32,676 nucleotides of DNA, taken from positions 1 through 32,676 of the forward strand of contig JANLFS010000024.1 in NCBI GenBank assembly GCA_024655925.1. The letters are read 5' to 3'. The notes below the pieces were generated by a model. That model did not search any database, had not been told where the DNA came from, and worked only from the letters and a program-made list of their open reading frames with translations. The DNA comes from Bacillota bacterium. GTDB taxonomy: Bacteria; Bacillota; DTU025; JANLFS01. The translations under genes and the position numbers were made by a program. The first letter of the stretch is position 1; every line of letters begins with the position of its first letter. Positions 24,769-32,300 of the stretch are shown here, piece by piece.

Positions 24769-25450
24769 CAGGGTGCAGCCAAGCACGGCGCTCTGCGCGT
24801 GCCCCCTCTTCTCGGGACTGGAACGGGAGGCTCTGGCCGATTTGACTCGGGGTGCTTTGGAGTTGAGACCCCGTCGCGGGCAGATGATCTTCTGCCAGGG
24901 TGAAGCCAGTCGGGAACTCTACGCTGTCCTGGATGGACATGTCAGGATCTTCCGGACATCCCCTGAAGGGGCGGAGAAGACTCTGGCGATTCTGGAAGAA
25001 GGGGATGTGTTCGGAGAGCTATCGGCCGTGGATGGGCTTCCGAGGTCCGCGACTGCCCAGGCTGTCACGGACTGTCGACTGGTGTCGATAAGCCCGGCGG
25101 CCTTGATGGAGTGTGTCGCCCGCGTGCCGGGGTTTGCCCAAAACCTCCTGACGCGGCTGGCGACGATGCTCAGGGAGACTGACGAAGCCGTCGACCTTCT
25201 TGCCTTCACCAGCGCCAGAGGGCGTGTTGCCTCGGCGCTCTTGCGCCACGCTTCCGCATCCGGTGTGCCATCTGATTCACCGACCCCGAGCGGACTGACC
25301 CAGTCCGACATAGCGGCGATAGCGTCCACGACCCGGGAGACGGTCAACCGTGTGCTTGGACAGCTCGTAGACGCGGGAGCCATCTCCATATCCGGCAGGC
25401 GGTACATTGTGCTCGACAGACGCCTGCTGGAGGAGATGGCTTCATCGTGA
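24725..25450 (+). CDS. Crp/Fnr family transcriptional regulator, CRP-like
   Basis: About 241 residues with the CRP layout: cyclic-nucleotide-binding domain (about 28-140), dimer helix (about 141-165) and winged helix-turn-helix (about 165-235). The binding cassette reads GDVFGELSAVDGLPRSAT; the Glu in GEL (98) and Arg107-Ser108 match the cAMP contacts of E. coli CRP. The recognition helix TTRETVNRVLGQL (R204, E205, R209) matches the R-E-x-x-x-R of E. coli CRP that reads TGTGA. There is no FNR-type N-terminal cysteine cluster, though three Cys occur near the start. ATG 24725 is chosen (AAGG just upstream), overlapping fecR by 44 bases; GTG 24773 is an alternative. Likely the effector of the cAMP made by the upstream cyclase. 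Confidence 0.9.
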   Translation: MMAEKARATETRRSDRVQPSTALCACPLFSGLEREALADLTRGALELRPRRGQMIFCQGEASRELYAVLDGHVRIFRTSPEGAEKTLAILEEGDVFGELSAVDGLPRSATAQAVTDCRLVSISPAALMECVARVPGFAQNLLTRLATMLRETDEAVDLLAFTSARGRVASALLRHASASGVPSDSPTPSGLTQSDIAAIASTTRETVNRVLGQLVDAGAISISGRRYIVLDRRLLEEMASS

Positions 25451-25473
25451 CTCCTCAACCTACGGTCCGAGGG

Positions 25474-26280
25474 CTACTTCCCTGGCTTGCCTTTGACTTT
25501 GTCCTTACCCTCCCCTGATGGGCCGGGCTCACCCGAACCTCCGCCAGTGTCGGATTGACCCCGGCCGCTGCCCTTCGGCCCAGCATCGCCGGCCTTGCCA
25601 GTGTCAGACTCGTGATCGGGCTTACCAGCGGGGTGGTCCGGTTTTCCGGTCTGAGCGCGGATCTCGTTCCATGATCTCTGCTCCGACCTCAGTCTGAGTG
25701 CGAGACGGAGAGCGTCCGAGTCCCCGGATGCCCCGACCAGGATAGCTGCCACCAGCATCTCCCTGTGTGTGACCTTGAACTGTTCCCGCAGGCGTGCCTG
25801 GACTGCTGTGGGCAGCCCGCACGTGGCCGCTGCCAGGTCCGAGCACGCCGCCTCGGCAAGCTCCTCGTCTCTCGCTTTCCCGTGCAGACTCCTGCGGCTG
25901 ACCACAGCGGAGATCGCCTGCCCGAGGTTTCGTTCTTGCAGGCCCAGCGACATGGCCAATTCGCCCCACCCGGTGCCGTCTGCGGCCACGGCCAGCACGT
26001 CGGCATACGGTGTCGCGGTCTGGGACGCAATCACCGCCGCGATTACCAGTTCCCCGATGCCCCAACCTGAATCGAAGAAGGCCGTGAGCTCTTCCACGGT
26101 GAGACCGAGATCTGGGAACGCCTCCGCGACCCGCTGCAACAGAATGGGGTGTTCGAGCTGTTCGTCCGCCTGTGCGCTGGTGGCGCTCGGGTCCAGGGTG
26201 GCGCCCGTCGCGTACACCCGTGCTGGGGCGGCCAGGACCACTGCCAGCAGCACCAGCGAAGCGAGCTTGCACAGTCTCAT
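25474..26280 (-). CDS. Secreted two-repeat protein with Gly/Lys-rich tail, function unknown
   Basis: 268 residues, not recognised as a named family. A clear signal peptide (MRLCKLASLVLLAVVLAAPARVYA) implies export. The body has two similar units: about 63-113 (FFDSGWGIGELVIAAVI ... GTGWGELAMSLG) and about 163-211 (QFKVTHREMLVAAILV ... QRSWNEIRAQTG), each ending in a W-x-E-(L/I) step. The last 58 residues are low-complexity, rich in Gly, Lys, Asp and Pro and ending KGKPGK, much like the FecR protein's tail. The ATG at 26280 has GGAGG 9 bases upstream, so the longer frame to 26439 is rejected. It converges on the crp gene, 23 bases between stops. A CRP-like box and a TACACT -10 precede it. It may share a job with the FecR protein at the cell surface. 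Confidence 0.75.
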   Translation of the reverse strand: MRLCKLASLVLLAVVLAAPARVYATGATLDPSATSAQADEQLEHPILLQRVAEAFPDLGLTVEELTAFFDSGWGIGELVIAAVIASQTATPYADVLAVAADGTGWGELAMSLGLQERNLGQAISAVVSRRSLHGKARDEELAEAACSDLAAATCGLPTAVQARLREQFKVTHREMLVAAILVGASGDSDALRLALRLRSEQRSWNEIRAQTGKPDHPAGKPDHESDTGKAGDAGPKGSGRGQSDTGGGSGEPGPSGEGKDKVKGKPGK

Positions 26281-26331
26281 CTTACCTCGCCTCCATGATA
26301 ATGGACTGCCCGCAACTGGGGCCTCAATCCC

Positions 26332-26374
26332 AGTGTAGTCCCTGGCCTGTTCGCAGACAGTGATGCCCATCACA
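26332..26374 (-). promoter_or_regulatory. CRP-like operator and -10 element for the secreted repeat protein
   Basis: On the minus strand TGTGA-TGGGCA-TCACT lies at 26374-26359, 9 of 10 matches to the CRP consensus. A TACACT hexamer at 26337-26332 predicts a start near 26325, putting the operator centre at -41.5, the same as for fecR-crp. The predicted leader is about 44 bases and contains the GGAGG site. Regulation is inferred. Confidence 0.6.
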
Positions 26375-26386
26375 CACCTGGTCGAG

Positions 26387-27241
26387 TCAAATGTCGAGGT
26401 AACTTTCAAGATCCCTGAGCGCAGGAACCATGTCGGCAACTAGGCTCTGAATGTCGCTGCCTTCAAGCCCGAGAGCCGCCAAAGCTCCGGTGGAAAGCCG
26501 GTAACGCAGGCCGTCCCCACCGACTCCCACCCCCATCATGAGGCATACCGCGTCCGCGATGTGAACCGCGCACGCATGTAAGCGTCCATCCGAATCGGCC
26601 TGCTCCGGGTCATGATGATGCCTGATGGCTTCCACAAGCACCTGGGGCAGGTTCCACTTGAGCGCGACCTGTTCTCCGACCAGCGCATGGTCGAAGCCGA
26701 GTACGGCTGATTCCGCCTCATTCCAGGCCGCTTTGGACGTTGAGACTGCCTCGAGGATTTCCTCATATGCACTCCGGACATGCTGGTGCAGGATGACCTT
26801 ACCAACATCATGGAGCAGGCCGGCTGTGAAGAACTCCTCGCCGAGAGGAGAGCGAGCCCTCGCGGCAAGCTTCCTGGAGCACACAGCTGCAGCAAGAGAG
26901 TGCCTCCAAAGCCCGAGTCCCTCTAGGGAGTACCCGCCCAGCTTGCGCCGGAGCAGGTCGCCAGAGGCTATGATGAGCACCTGAGAACGGATGGCAGCAA
27001 GCCCCAGTCGCACGACGGCCTCTCTGACGGTAGTTGTTCTCCGAGCGAAACCGTAGAATGGCGAGTTGGACAGACGGAGAAGTCTCGCGGTGATGGCCTG
27101 GTCGGACGAGATGGCGTCGGCGATATCAGAGATGTCTGAGTCGATGTCTTCAGTCAGCTGGATCACCCTGGTTGCGATGGCCGGCAGAGGCTTCAGATCC
27201 TCCACCGCTTCAACGAGCTGTGTGAGGGAGAGTTGTTTCAT
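26387..27241 (-). CDS. HDOD domain protein
   Basis: 284 residues, nearly all HDOD domain (about 10-215). The HD-like core is visible: LPAIATRVIQLTEDIDSDISDIADAISSDQAITARLLRLSNSPFYGF, TVREAVVRLGLAAIRSQVLI, EEFFTAGLLHDVGKVILHQH, and LGFDHALVGEQVALKWNLPQVLVEAIRHHHDPEQA. HDOD proteins are cytoplasmic signalling or regulatory proteins; many lack catalytic activity. Here the LLHDVGK motif is kept, so hydrolase activity cannot be ruled out. The ATG at 27241 has GGAGG 7 bases upstream. It follows the GNAT gene after 14 bases, so the two are probably co-transcribed. Role unknown. Confidence 0.92.
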   Translation of the reverse strand: MKQLSLTQLVEAVEDLKPLPAIATRVIQLTEDIDSDISDIADAISSDQAITARLLRLSNSPFYGFARRTTTVREAVVRLGLAAIRSQVLIIASGDLLRRKLGGYSLEGLGLWRHSLAAAVCSRKLAARARSPLGEEFFTAGLLHDVGKVILHQHVRSAYEEILEAVSTSKAAWNEAESAVLGFDHALVGEQVALKWNLPQVLVEAIRHHHDPEQADSDGRLHACAVHIADAVCLMMGVGVGGDGLRYRLSTGALAALGLEGSDIQSLVADMVPALRDLESYLDI

Positions 27242-27255
27242 AACGGGACCTCCGA

Positions 27256-27936
27256 TCAGTCTCTCACAGATCTATCATCGGCCGGCCCGCCCAAGGTGTT
27301 TACTGTTGCCGAATCCGCGCTGAGCCTTGCCTCCATCATGAGCCACTCGCCTTGGCTGTCGAAAGACCTGCCGACTTCCTGGAAACCAAGAGACGAATAG
27401 ACTCGCCTGGCTGGGATGTTCCAGGGGCGCACCTCAAGCTTCACGACCGGCGCACCCTGGGTGCGCAGGAGTTGGAGCGCGGCTGCCGTTAGAGCGCGCC
27501 CGATGCCACGTCCTTGCGATTCCGGATCCACGGCCACGGAAAGTATCTGAGCGTGGCGCCCGGCCAGTTGCCGCAGGGAAGACCCGGCGAAGAGGATCTT
27601 GTTCCCGATGAGCTTCAGGACCTTGAAGATTGAAAGACGGTAGGCGCCGCACAGCCATTTTCGCGCCCAGACCAGGAGGTGACCGCGGAGGAGGGCCCGG
27701 GCCCACAGCATTGAGATCGTGCGGGGTGCGACCACATACCCAGAGATCCGGCCGGACTCCTCCCACACCAGGAAATTGTCAGGGAGCTCGCCCGCAAGGA
27801 ACCTGAAGATGTCGCGGAGCCCTTCGTCCGGGGGATCGATCCCTCCGTAGACATGGGCTACTGACTCTGGAAACGCCTTTCGGAAAATGAGCGCGACAGC
27901 CGGGACATCGTCGGCGCGGACAGGGCGCACGGCCAC
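27256..27936 (-). CDS. GNAT family N-acetyltransferase
   Basis: 226 residues. The acetyl-CoA-binding motif QGRGIGRALTAAALQLL (A motif, Q/R-x-x-G-x-G/A) is clear, preceded by ILSVAVDPES and followed by LEVRPWNIPARRVYSSLGFQEVGR, a standard GNAT C-terminal half. The N-terminal half (VRPVRADDVPAVALIFRKAFPES) is also typical, with a longer hydrophobic middle insert (about 70-120, LLRGHLLVWARKWLCGAYRL) that may be membrane-associated. GTG 27936 has GGAGGT 9 bases upstream. It is three bases after the deacetylase stop and 14 before the HDOD gene. Acceptor substrate unknown. Confidence 0.9.
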   Translation of the reverse strand: MAVRPVRADDVPAVALIFRKAFPESVAHVYGGIDPPDEGLRDIFRFLAGELPDNFLVWEESGRISGYVVAPRTISMLWARALLRGHLLVWARKWLCGAYRLSIFKVLKLIGNKILFAGSSLRQLAGRHAQILSVAVDPESQGRGIGRALTAAALQLLRTQGAPVVKLEVRPWNIPARRVYSSLGFQEVGRSFDSQGEWLMMEARLSADSATVNTLGGPADDRSVRD

Positions 27937-27939
27937 GTG

Positions 27940-29253
27940 TCACTCACCTCCGTTCAAGTCTGCGTCGTGCCCGGTCAATCCGGAGATCAGAATCAAGTCG
28001 GAGAGAGTAACAAAGGAGAACCCTCTTTGCCTGAGGTTTGCGATCAGGCGTGGGAGCGCCGACACGGTATTGGTCCGGTCCCCACCCTGGCTAGATACGA
28101 GGCTTCCCCCATCGTGGAAGAGTATGACGTCTCCGTTCCGTACGATTCTGGTGAGACGTTGGACCATGCTGGCCTCGGTCACCTCCGCCCAATCGCGGGA
28201 GCTCACACTCCACAGCGCGAGGGTGTATCTTCTCTCACGGAGCATCTCCACAAGCCTGCTGTCGTAAAGCCCTCGGGGAGGCCGGAAAAGCGTTGGCCTC
28301 ACTCCGGTTGCCGCTTCTATGGCTTTTTCAGCTTCATCGATTTCGTGCTGCATCGGACCGGCCGGGAGCCCAAACATGTTCCGGTGGGTGTGTGTATGGT
28401 TCCCGACCTCATGCCCGGCGTCGACGATACGCCTGGCAATGTCTGGGTACTTGAGCACTTCCGAGCCTATGAGGAAGAACGTCGCCGGCACCTCTTCGTC
28501 GCAGAGAATGTCGAGGATCGGGATGGTGTACTCCGGGTTGGGCCCGTCGTCGAATGTGAGCGCCACCAGGCGGAACTCGTCGCTGCCACGTCTGAAAATC
28601 TCAACCTGCAAGCCAAATCCCTTGTACACGTACCGGTTGAAGAAGAACAGGGCAAGCAGCGACATGAGAACTACGCCCACCGCGACCCTGGCCATCACAG
28701 CGCGGAAGATGGCCAGGCGCCGAAGGCCGGGAGTCTCGGCCTCACGCGGTGGGAGCCCCGGGAGCACCTTGTAGATGGCTATGAGCGAGAGGACCACCGC
28801 GAATACCAGATGTAGGTCGAAACGTTCGAAATACCACACAAGCGGAGGGTAGAGCAGCGCTCCCACGAAAGTGGGGACCAGCATGGATGCACCTCGCTGA
28901 GGCCGCAATACCCGGCTGGTCAGAAAGGCAACGGCACCGCTCAGGAAAGCGGCGAGAGGGGAAACTAAGGTTCCCGCGCCGATCGCGGCTGGGACTACAA
29001 GCCCGGCTCGGTTGGGGCGCATGAACGACCACGATGCTCCGATTACCACCGCGAGGCCTGCGACCACGGTCGAGATCGGCGTTCCTATGAACGTCCGCGC
29101 TGCGGCCTCGGCCAACAGGCCGCGGAGCACGGGCGAAAGCCACGGATGCCTCGACCCAAGGTGGGACGCAAAAGCGGGTAGCGGGAGCCCAGGCGCTGCT
29201 CCGATGATGTAGGCAACTGCTGAGAGCACAAGGTAGGAGTCAAGGCGCAGCAA
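27940..29253 (-). CDS. PlsY-like membrane domain fused to a polysaccharide deacetylase (NodB) domain
   Basis: 437 residues. Residues 1-205 are strongly hydrophobic with about six membrane segments and resemble PlsY glycerol-3-phosphate acyltransferase in layout (AYIIGAAPGLP, VVIGASWSFMRPNRAG, VFAVVLSLIAIYKVLPG). The conserved PlsY glycines (GSGN, GGKG) are not kept, so activity is doubtful. Residues 228-430 are a NodB deacetylase with all motifs: TFDDGP (233-238), NHTHTH (285-290), FRPPRG (323-328), SSRDW and ILFHDGG (377-383). These supply the catalytic Asp and the metal-binding Asp-His-His, so it should be active on an N-acetylated glycan, probably outside the membrane. TTG 29253 has GGGAGGT 7 bases upstream. 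Confidence 0.88.
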   Translation of the reverse strand: MLRLDSYLVLSAVAYIIGAAPGLPLPAFASHLGSRHPWLSPVLRGLLAEAAARTFIGTPISTVVAGLAVVIGASWSFMRPNRAGLVVPAAIGAGTLVSPLAAFLSGAVAFLTSRVLRPQRGASMLVPTFVGALLYPPLVWYFERFDLHLVFAVVLSLIAIYKVLPGLPPREAETPGLRRLAIFRAVMARVAVGVVLMSLLALFFFNRYVYKGFGLQVEIFRRGSDEFRLVALTFDDGPNPEYTIPILDILCDEEVPATFFLIGSEVLKYPDIARRIVDAGHEVGNHTHTHRNMFGLPAGPMQHEIDEAEKAIEAATGVRPTLFRPPRGLYDSRLVEMLRERRYTLALWSVSSRDWAEVTEASMVQRLTRIVRNGDVILFHDGGSLVSSQGGDRTNTVSALPRLIANLRQRGFSFVTLSDLILISGLTGHDADLNGGE

Positions 29254-29298
29254 CTGTCCGACCTCCCGTCAATCCGTTGCCATCTGGTCGCGCCGAGC

Positions 29299-30141
29299 TC
29301 AGTCTGGCCTGCGCTCATCGCCTCGCGTCCCGTACGGGATCGGTATGTACTGGACTGAAGGCCGCCTGGACGGAGGCTGAGGGTAGAGCTCCATGAGCTC
29401 ATAGATCTCCGCTGGCATCTCGTTGCACGCGGAAAGCCCCATGCTCCGAAGCTCGTCGCAAGTTATTGGGTAGTCGTGGGTCCATCTCCCGCTGGACAAC
29501 GCCTCCGCTACCTGAGTAGCCTGGTCTTCTGGCATCTTATCCCGGAGAATCTCCAAAACAAGGTCACGGACCTGCCTCACGGCCTTCTCTGCCACATCAG
29601 CAAGGATCAATGTCTGGTCGTCCACGTCTGCGATGGGCTTGCGCGCGACGGCGTTCAGAATCGACACTGCCGGGTAGCTGCCTATCTGCGGATCGACAGG
29701 ACCTAGCACCGCGTTGGAGTCCATCACTATCTCGTCGGCGGAAAGGGCGAGAAGGGTGCCTCCCGACATCGCATAGTGAGGGACGAACACAGTCACTTTT
29801 GCAGGATGCTTACGTATTGCCCTCGCAATCTGCTCAGACGCGAGCACCAGGCCGCCGGGGGTATGGAGTACGATGTCTATGGGCACATCGTCGTCGGTCA
29901 TCCTGATCGCCCGAAGGATCTGCTCAGAGTCCTCGATGTTGATGCTTCTCGCGAAAGTGATGCCGAGCAAGCTCATGGACTCCTGACGATGGATCAACGT
30001 TATGACCCTCGAGTTGCGCTTGCGCTCTATTCGCTGAATGAGCCGGTACCTGGAGAGGTCCCGGTTTCTCTGCGAGAGCATGGGGAAGAAACTCCAGAAG
30101 ATCACGAGGATCCAGATAACATCCAGAATCGATACTCTCAT
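29299..30141 (-). CDS. SDH-type ClpP-fold membrane serine protease
   Basis: 280 residues, serine dehydrogenase proteinase (SDH_protease) family. One N-terminal membrane segment (about 5-22) anchors a ClpP/crotonase-fold domain that faces the cytoplasm. Visible: IDIVLHTPGGLVLASEQIARAI, the nucleophile Ser126 in PHYAMSGGT, ALSADEIVMDSNAVLGPVDPQIGSYPAVSIL. The family is related to SppA and to membrane proteases linked to membrane quality control; its substrates are poorly known. The ATG at 30141 has AAAGGGGG about 7 bases upstream, and a good promoter (TTGTGG-N17-TATAAT) lies at 30208-30180. The deacetylase gene starts 45 bases after its stop. Confidence 0.9.
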   Translation of the reverse strand: MRVSILDVIWILVIFWSFFPMLSQRNRDLSRYRLIQRIERKRNSRVITLIHRQESMSLLGITFARSINIEDSEQILRAIRMTDDDVPIDIVLHTPGGLVLASEQIARAIRKHPAKVTVFVPHYAMSGGTLLALSADEIVMDSNAVLGPVDPQIGSYPAVSILNAVARKPIADVDDQTLILADVAEKAVRQVRDLVLEILRDKMPEDQATQVAEALSSGRWTHDYPITCDELRSMGLSACNEMPAEIYELMELYPQPPSRRPSVQYIPIPYGTRGDERRPD

Positions 30142-30179
30142 GCCTGTCCCCCTTTCCGGGCCGCAGCACGGCTAAGTCC

Positions 30180-30208
30180 ATTATAAATTGTCCCCGGCTA
30201 CGCCACAA
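30180..30208 (-). promoter_or_regulatory. Promoter of the SDH protease operon
   Basis: On the minus strand TTGTGG (30208-30203), a 17-base spacer and a perfect TATAAT (30185-30180). Predicted start near 30173, about 32 bases before the ATG. It probably drives the protease, deacetylase, GNAT and HDOD genes. Confidence 0.7.
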
Positions 30209-30238
30209 CAGCGGCGGCTGGGGTGTAGATGGCAATGA

Positions 30239-30272
30239 ACAGGGCCCGCGTCGCCGGAGGCGCGGGTCCTGT
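30239..30272 (-). terminator. Possible terminator of the LysM-GH18 gene
   Basis: A stem of 12 positions with one mismatch (30239-30250 with 30261-30272) lies 29 bases past the stop. Only a weak T-run (TTCATT) follows on the minus strand, so termination efficiency is doubtful. Confidence 0.4.
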
Positions 30273-30300
30273 CGGAGAAACGCAACGCGGAGGATAGACC

Positions 30301-31377
30301 TCAACACCACGTCCCAGCCCGCGCCGATACTGCCAGGAGATCCGACGGGCCGGTGCCCAACCGCCAGATTGCGATCTTTCTGATGCCGAACTCCTCTAGC
30401 AGGACGATCTTAGCCGCTAGCGAGGAAGAGTCCTCAAACCACACAGTATGCGTCTGTCCAGACCTGTCGGAGTACTGGAACCACTGACACCCGCTTTCGG
30501 CATCTCTCACGACCCGAGCCCCGGTTCCCCGGGCCAGATACTCCGCCTCGTTGCATGACAGGAAGACTGCAGGTCCCCGCGGGCCCCAGTCGAGCCCGTA
30601 GGCTCCCAAAGCTACCACGATCTTGGACCGGTCCAAGATGTCCATCATCCGGGCCACTGTATCCCTGAGCCATCCGAGTGGAGTGGACGGCCCCTCGAAA
30701 TGCAGTGACCCTTTTTCGAAGCCTTCCACCATGACGAGGTCGGCGCAATCCCCAAGAGAAGGGACGTCGAACCCACCGTCCAGGGATCCAAACGGCAGGT
30801 ACACCGCCACAGTGTAGTACGGTGACATTCGCCTCAACCGCGTGGCTACTTCCCGTACAAGGCAGGTGTAAGCGTCAGCGTGCCGCGGGGCGAGGGCCTG
30901 GAAATCGAGGACCACCCCATCTAGGGCATTTGTGGCTACCGCATCCACTACTTCTGAAGCAAGCACGGTCCGACGGTTCTGATCCAGAAGACAGTGGTCG
31001 AGAGAACCGGTAGAGTAAACAGACTCAGACTGGTTGGACACGCCCGCCAGGACTCTTGTCCGGTAGGCTCTGAGAGTCTGCACCGAGGGATCGACTGTGC
31101 CCCGGAGGAGCGAGCCGTCCGGGCGCACCCTGAGAAAGGTGTAGACTATCTCCGAAAACGCCTCTGGGCTGCTGAGTGCTTCGGGAAGCCCCTCATGGGC
31201 GGCGTAATCCGGCACAATCCCAATCAGTCTTGTTCTGCGCGGGATGTGAAGGACCTGACCCGGAACGACCGTGTCGGGGTCGGCTATGGAGTTCGCGAGG
31301 GCGATGGATCGGTAGTCGAGACCGAATTTCTGGGCGATCAGCCACAGAGTGTCGCCGTCTCTGACCGTATAGTGCAC
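30301..31377 (-). CDS. LysM domain-GH18 domain protein (spore cortex/coat YaaH-like)
   Basis: About 358 residues. N-terminal LysM (1-46, VHYTVRDGDTLWLIAQKFGLDYRSIALANSI ... VPGQVLHIP) binds peptidoglycan; residues about 51-355 form a GH18 chitinase-like barrel close to spore YaaH/SleL-type N-acetylglucosaminidases. The family active-site motif DG-x-x-x-D-x-E reads LDGVVLDFQ (153-160): Asp158 is kept but the acid-base Glu is Gln160, so hydrolysis is probably lost or changed. No signal peptide, as in many spore-coat proteins. GTG 31377 is chosen (AGGAGG 8 bases upstream); GTG 31383 is only 2 bases from that site. The minus strand has an AC...CATA pattern 45 bases upstream resembling a sigma-K promoter, which is weak evidence. 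Confidence 0.87.
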   Translation of the reverse strand: MHYTVRDGDTLWLIAQKFGLDYRSIALANSIADPDTVVPGQVLHIPRRTRLIGIVPDYAAHEGLPEALSSPEAFSEIVYTFLRVRPDGSLLRGTVDPSVQTLRAYRTRVLAGVSNQSESVYSTGSLDHCLLDQNRRTVLASEVVDAVATNALDGVVLDFQALAPRHADAYTCLVREVATRLRRMSPYYTVAVYLPFGSLDGGFDVPSLGDCADLVMVEGFEKGSLHFEGPSTPLGWLRDTVARMMDILDRSKIVVALGAYGLDWGPRGPAVFLSCNEAEYLARGTGARVVRDAESGCQWFQYSDRSGQTHTVWFEDSSSLAAKIVLLEEFGIRKIAIWRLGTGPSDLLAVSARAGTWC

Positions 31378-31491
31378 ATGCACCGCCTCCTCTGGGTGCA
31401 AACGACCGCTGCGGTACAGACTATGCTTGCGGCACGCAGAACGTTCCACAGGGGGCGCTTTGTCGGCTACTCGCCTTGACCTGAAAGGACG

Positions 31492-32232
31492 CTACAGAAG
31501 ATAGGAAAGAAGAAGACCGGCCAACACCCCAAAGACGATCCCGAAGGTGCCTGAGTGTCCCACGGCGAATTCCTGGGCATCGGGGATCAGTTCGTCCCCG
31601 GTTATGAAAACCATGGCGCCGCCGGCGAACCCAAGGGAGACGGAGAGTACTGCGGGTGAGACGGCTCCTGCCACTGCACCGACCAGGGCGCCCACAGCCA
31701 TCGGCAGCCCCGCGAGGGCGCCGAAAGCGAAGATCCGAGCTCCCCCAAGCCTGGCAGCACACATTGGCGCTCCCATGGCCATCCCCTCCGGCATGTTGTG
31801 AAGAGCTATGGTGAAAGCCACCGAGAACCCCAGGGAGGACCCATGCGCGTAGCTTGCCCCTATGGCCAGACCTTCGGGCAAGTTGTGCATGGCGATTCCT
31901 ATCCCGGTGAGGACCCCTGCGCGTATGAAGCGAGCGCTCTCACAATCCTCGGAGACTATGTGAACATGGGGGGTGATCAAGTCGACAAGGCCGATCGCTC
32001 CGACGCCCAATATGAACCCGGCAAATGCGTAGATCAGCCCGCCGATTTCCACCGCCTCGGGGACCAGCTCAGTGAAGACGACTGACAGCATAACCCCGCC
32101 GGCGAGACCCATAAGAACAGAGAGCATGCGCCTGCTTGGAACGCCAAGGGTTGCTGTGAGTGCGGCTCCCGCCCCTGTGCCTAGCACGCCGGCGGCGAGG
32201 CCTACGAGAGTTGCATGAAGTACAGGCTGCAA
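31492..32232 (-). CDS. ZIP family metal transporter
   Basis: Inner-membrane divalent-metal permease (zinc, iron or manganese), about 246 residues, of the GufA/ZupT-type group. Eight hydrophobic segments are expected. The metal-binding motifs HNLPEG (TM4) and HNMPEG (TM5) are both present, with a short His-poor loop [11 protein letters not shown] before TM4. GITMD-type ending [16 protein letters not shown] also fits. TTG 32232 is chosen: AAAGGGG lies 7 bases upstream and the predicted transcription start (32252) falls after the alternative GTG 32253. Promoter at 32287-32259 overlaps a 12-bp palindrome that could be a metal-regulator operator. Divergent from coaX. Metal specificity not determinable. 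Confidence 0.92.
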   Translation of the reverse strand: MQPVLHATLVGLAAGVLGTGAGAALTATLGVPSRRMLSVLMGLAGGVMLSVVFTELVPEAVEIGGLIYAFAGFILGVGAIGLVDLITPHVHIVSEDCESARFIRAGVLTGIGIAMHNLPEGLAIGASYAHGSSLGFSVAFTIALHNMPEGMAMGAPMCAARLGGARIFAFGALAGLPMAVGALVGAVAGAVSPAVLSVSLGFAGGAMVFITGDELIPDAQEFAVGHSGTFGIVFGVLAGLLLSYLL

Positions 32233-32258
32233 GGGCACACCCCTTTCTTCCACACAGT

Positions 32259-32287
32259 ATTCTAAGCTGCCGGGACAGGCCTGTCAA
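32259..32287 (-). promoter_or_regulatory. Promoter of the ZIP transporter gene with embedded palindrome
   Basis: On the minus strand a perfect TTGACA (32287-32282), 17-base spacer and TAGAAT (32264-32259). The 12-bp perfect palindrome GACAGGCCTGTC (32274-32285) overlaps the -35 and spacer, a classic place for a repressor. Predicted start 32252. Confidence 0.78.
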
Positions 32288-32300
32288 AGCTCTGCCCGTG

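Noticed and set aside
26281-26439. Longer start for the secreted repeat protein
   Set aside because: It would overlap the HDOD gene and bury the signal peptide; the ATG at 26280 has a strong ribosome site.
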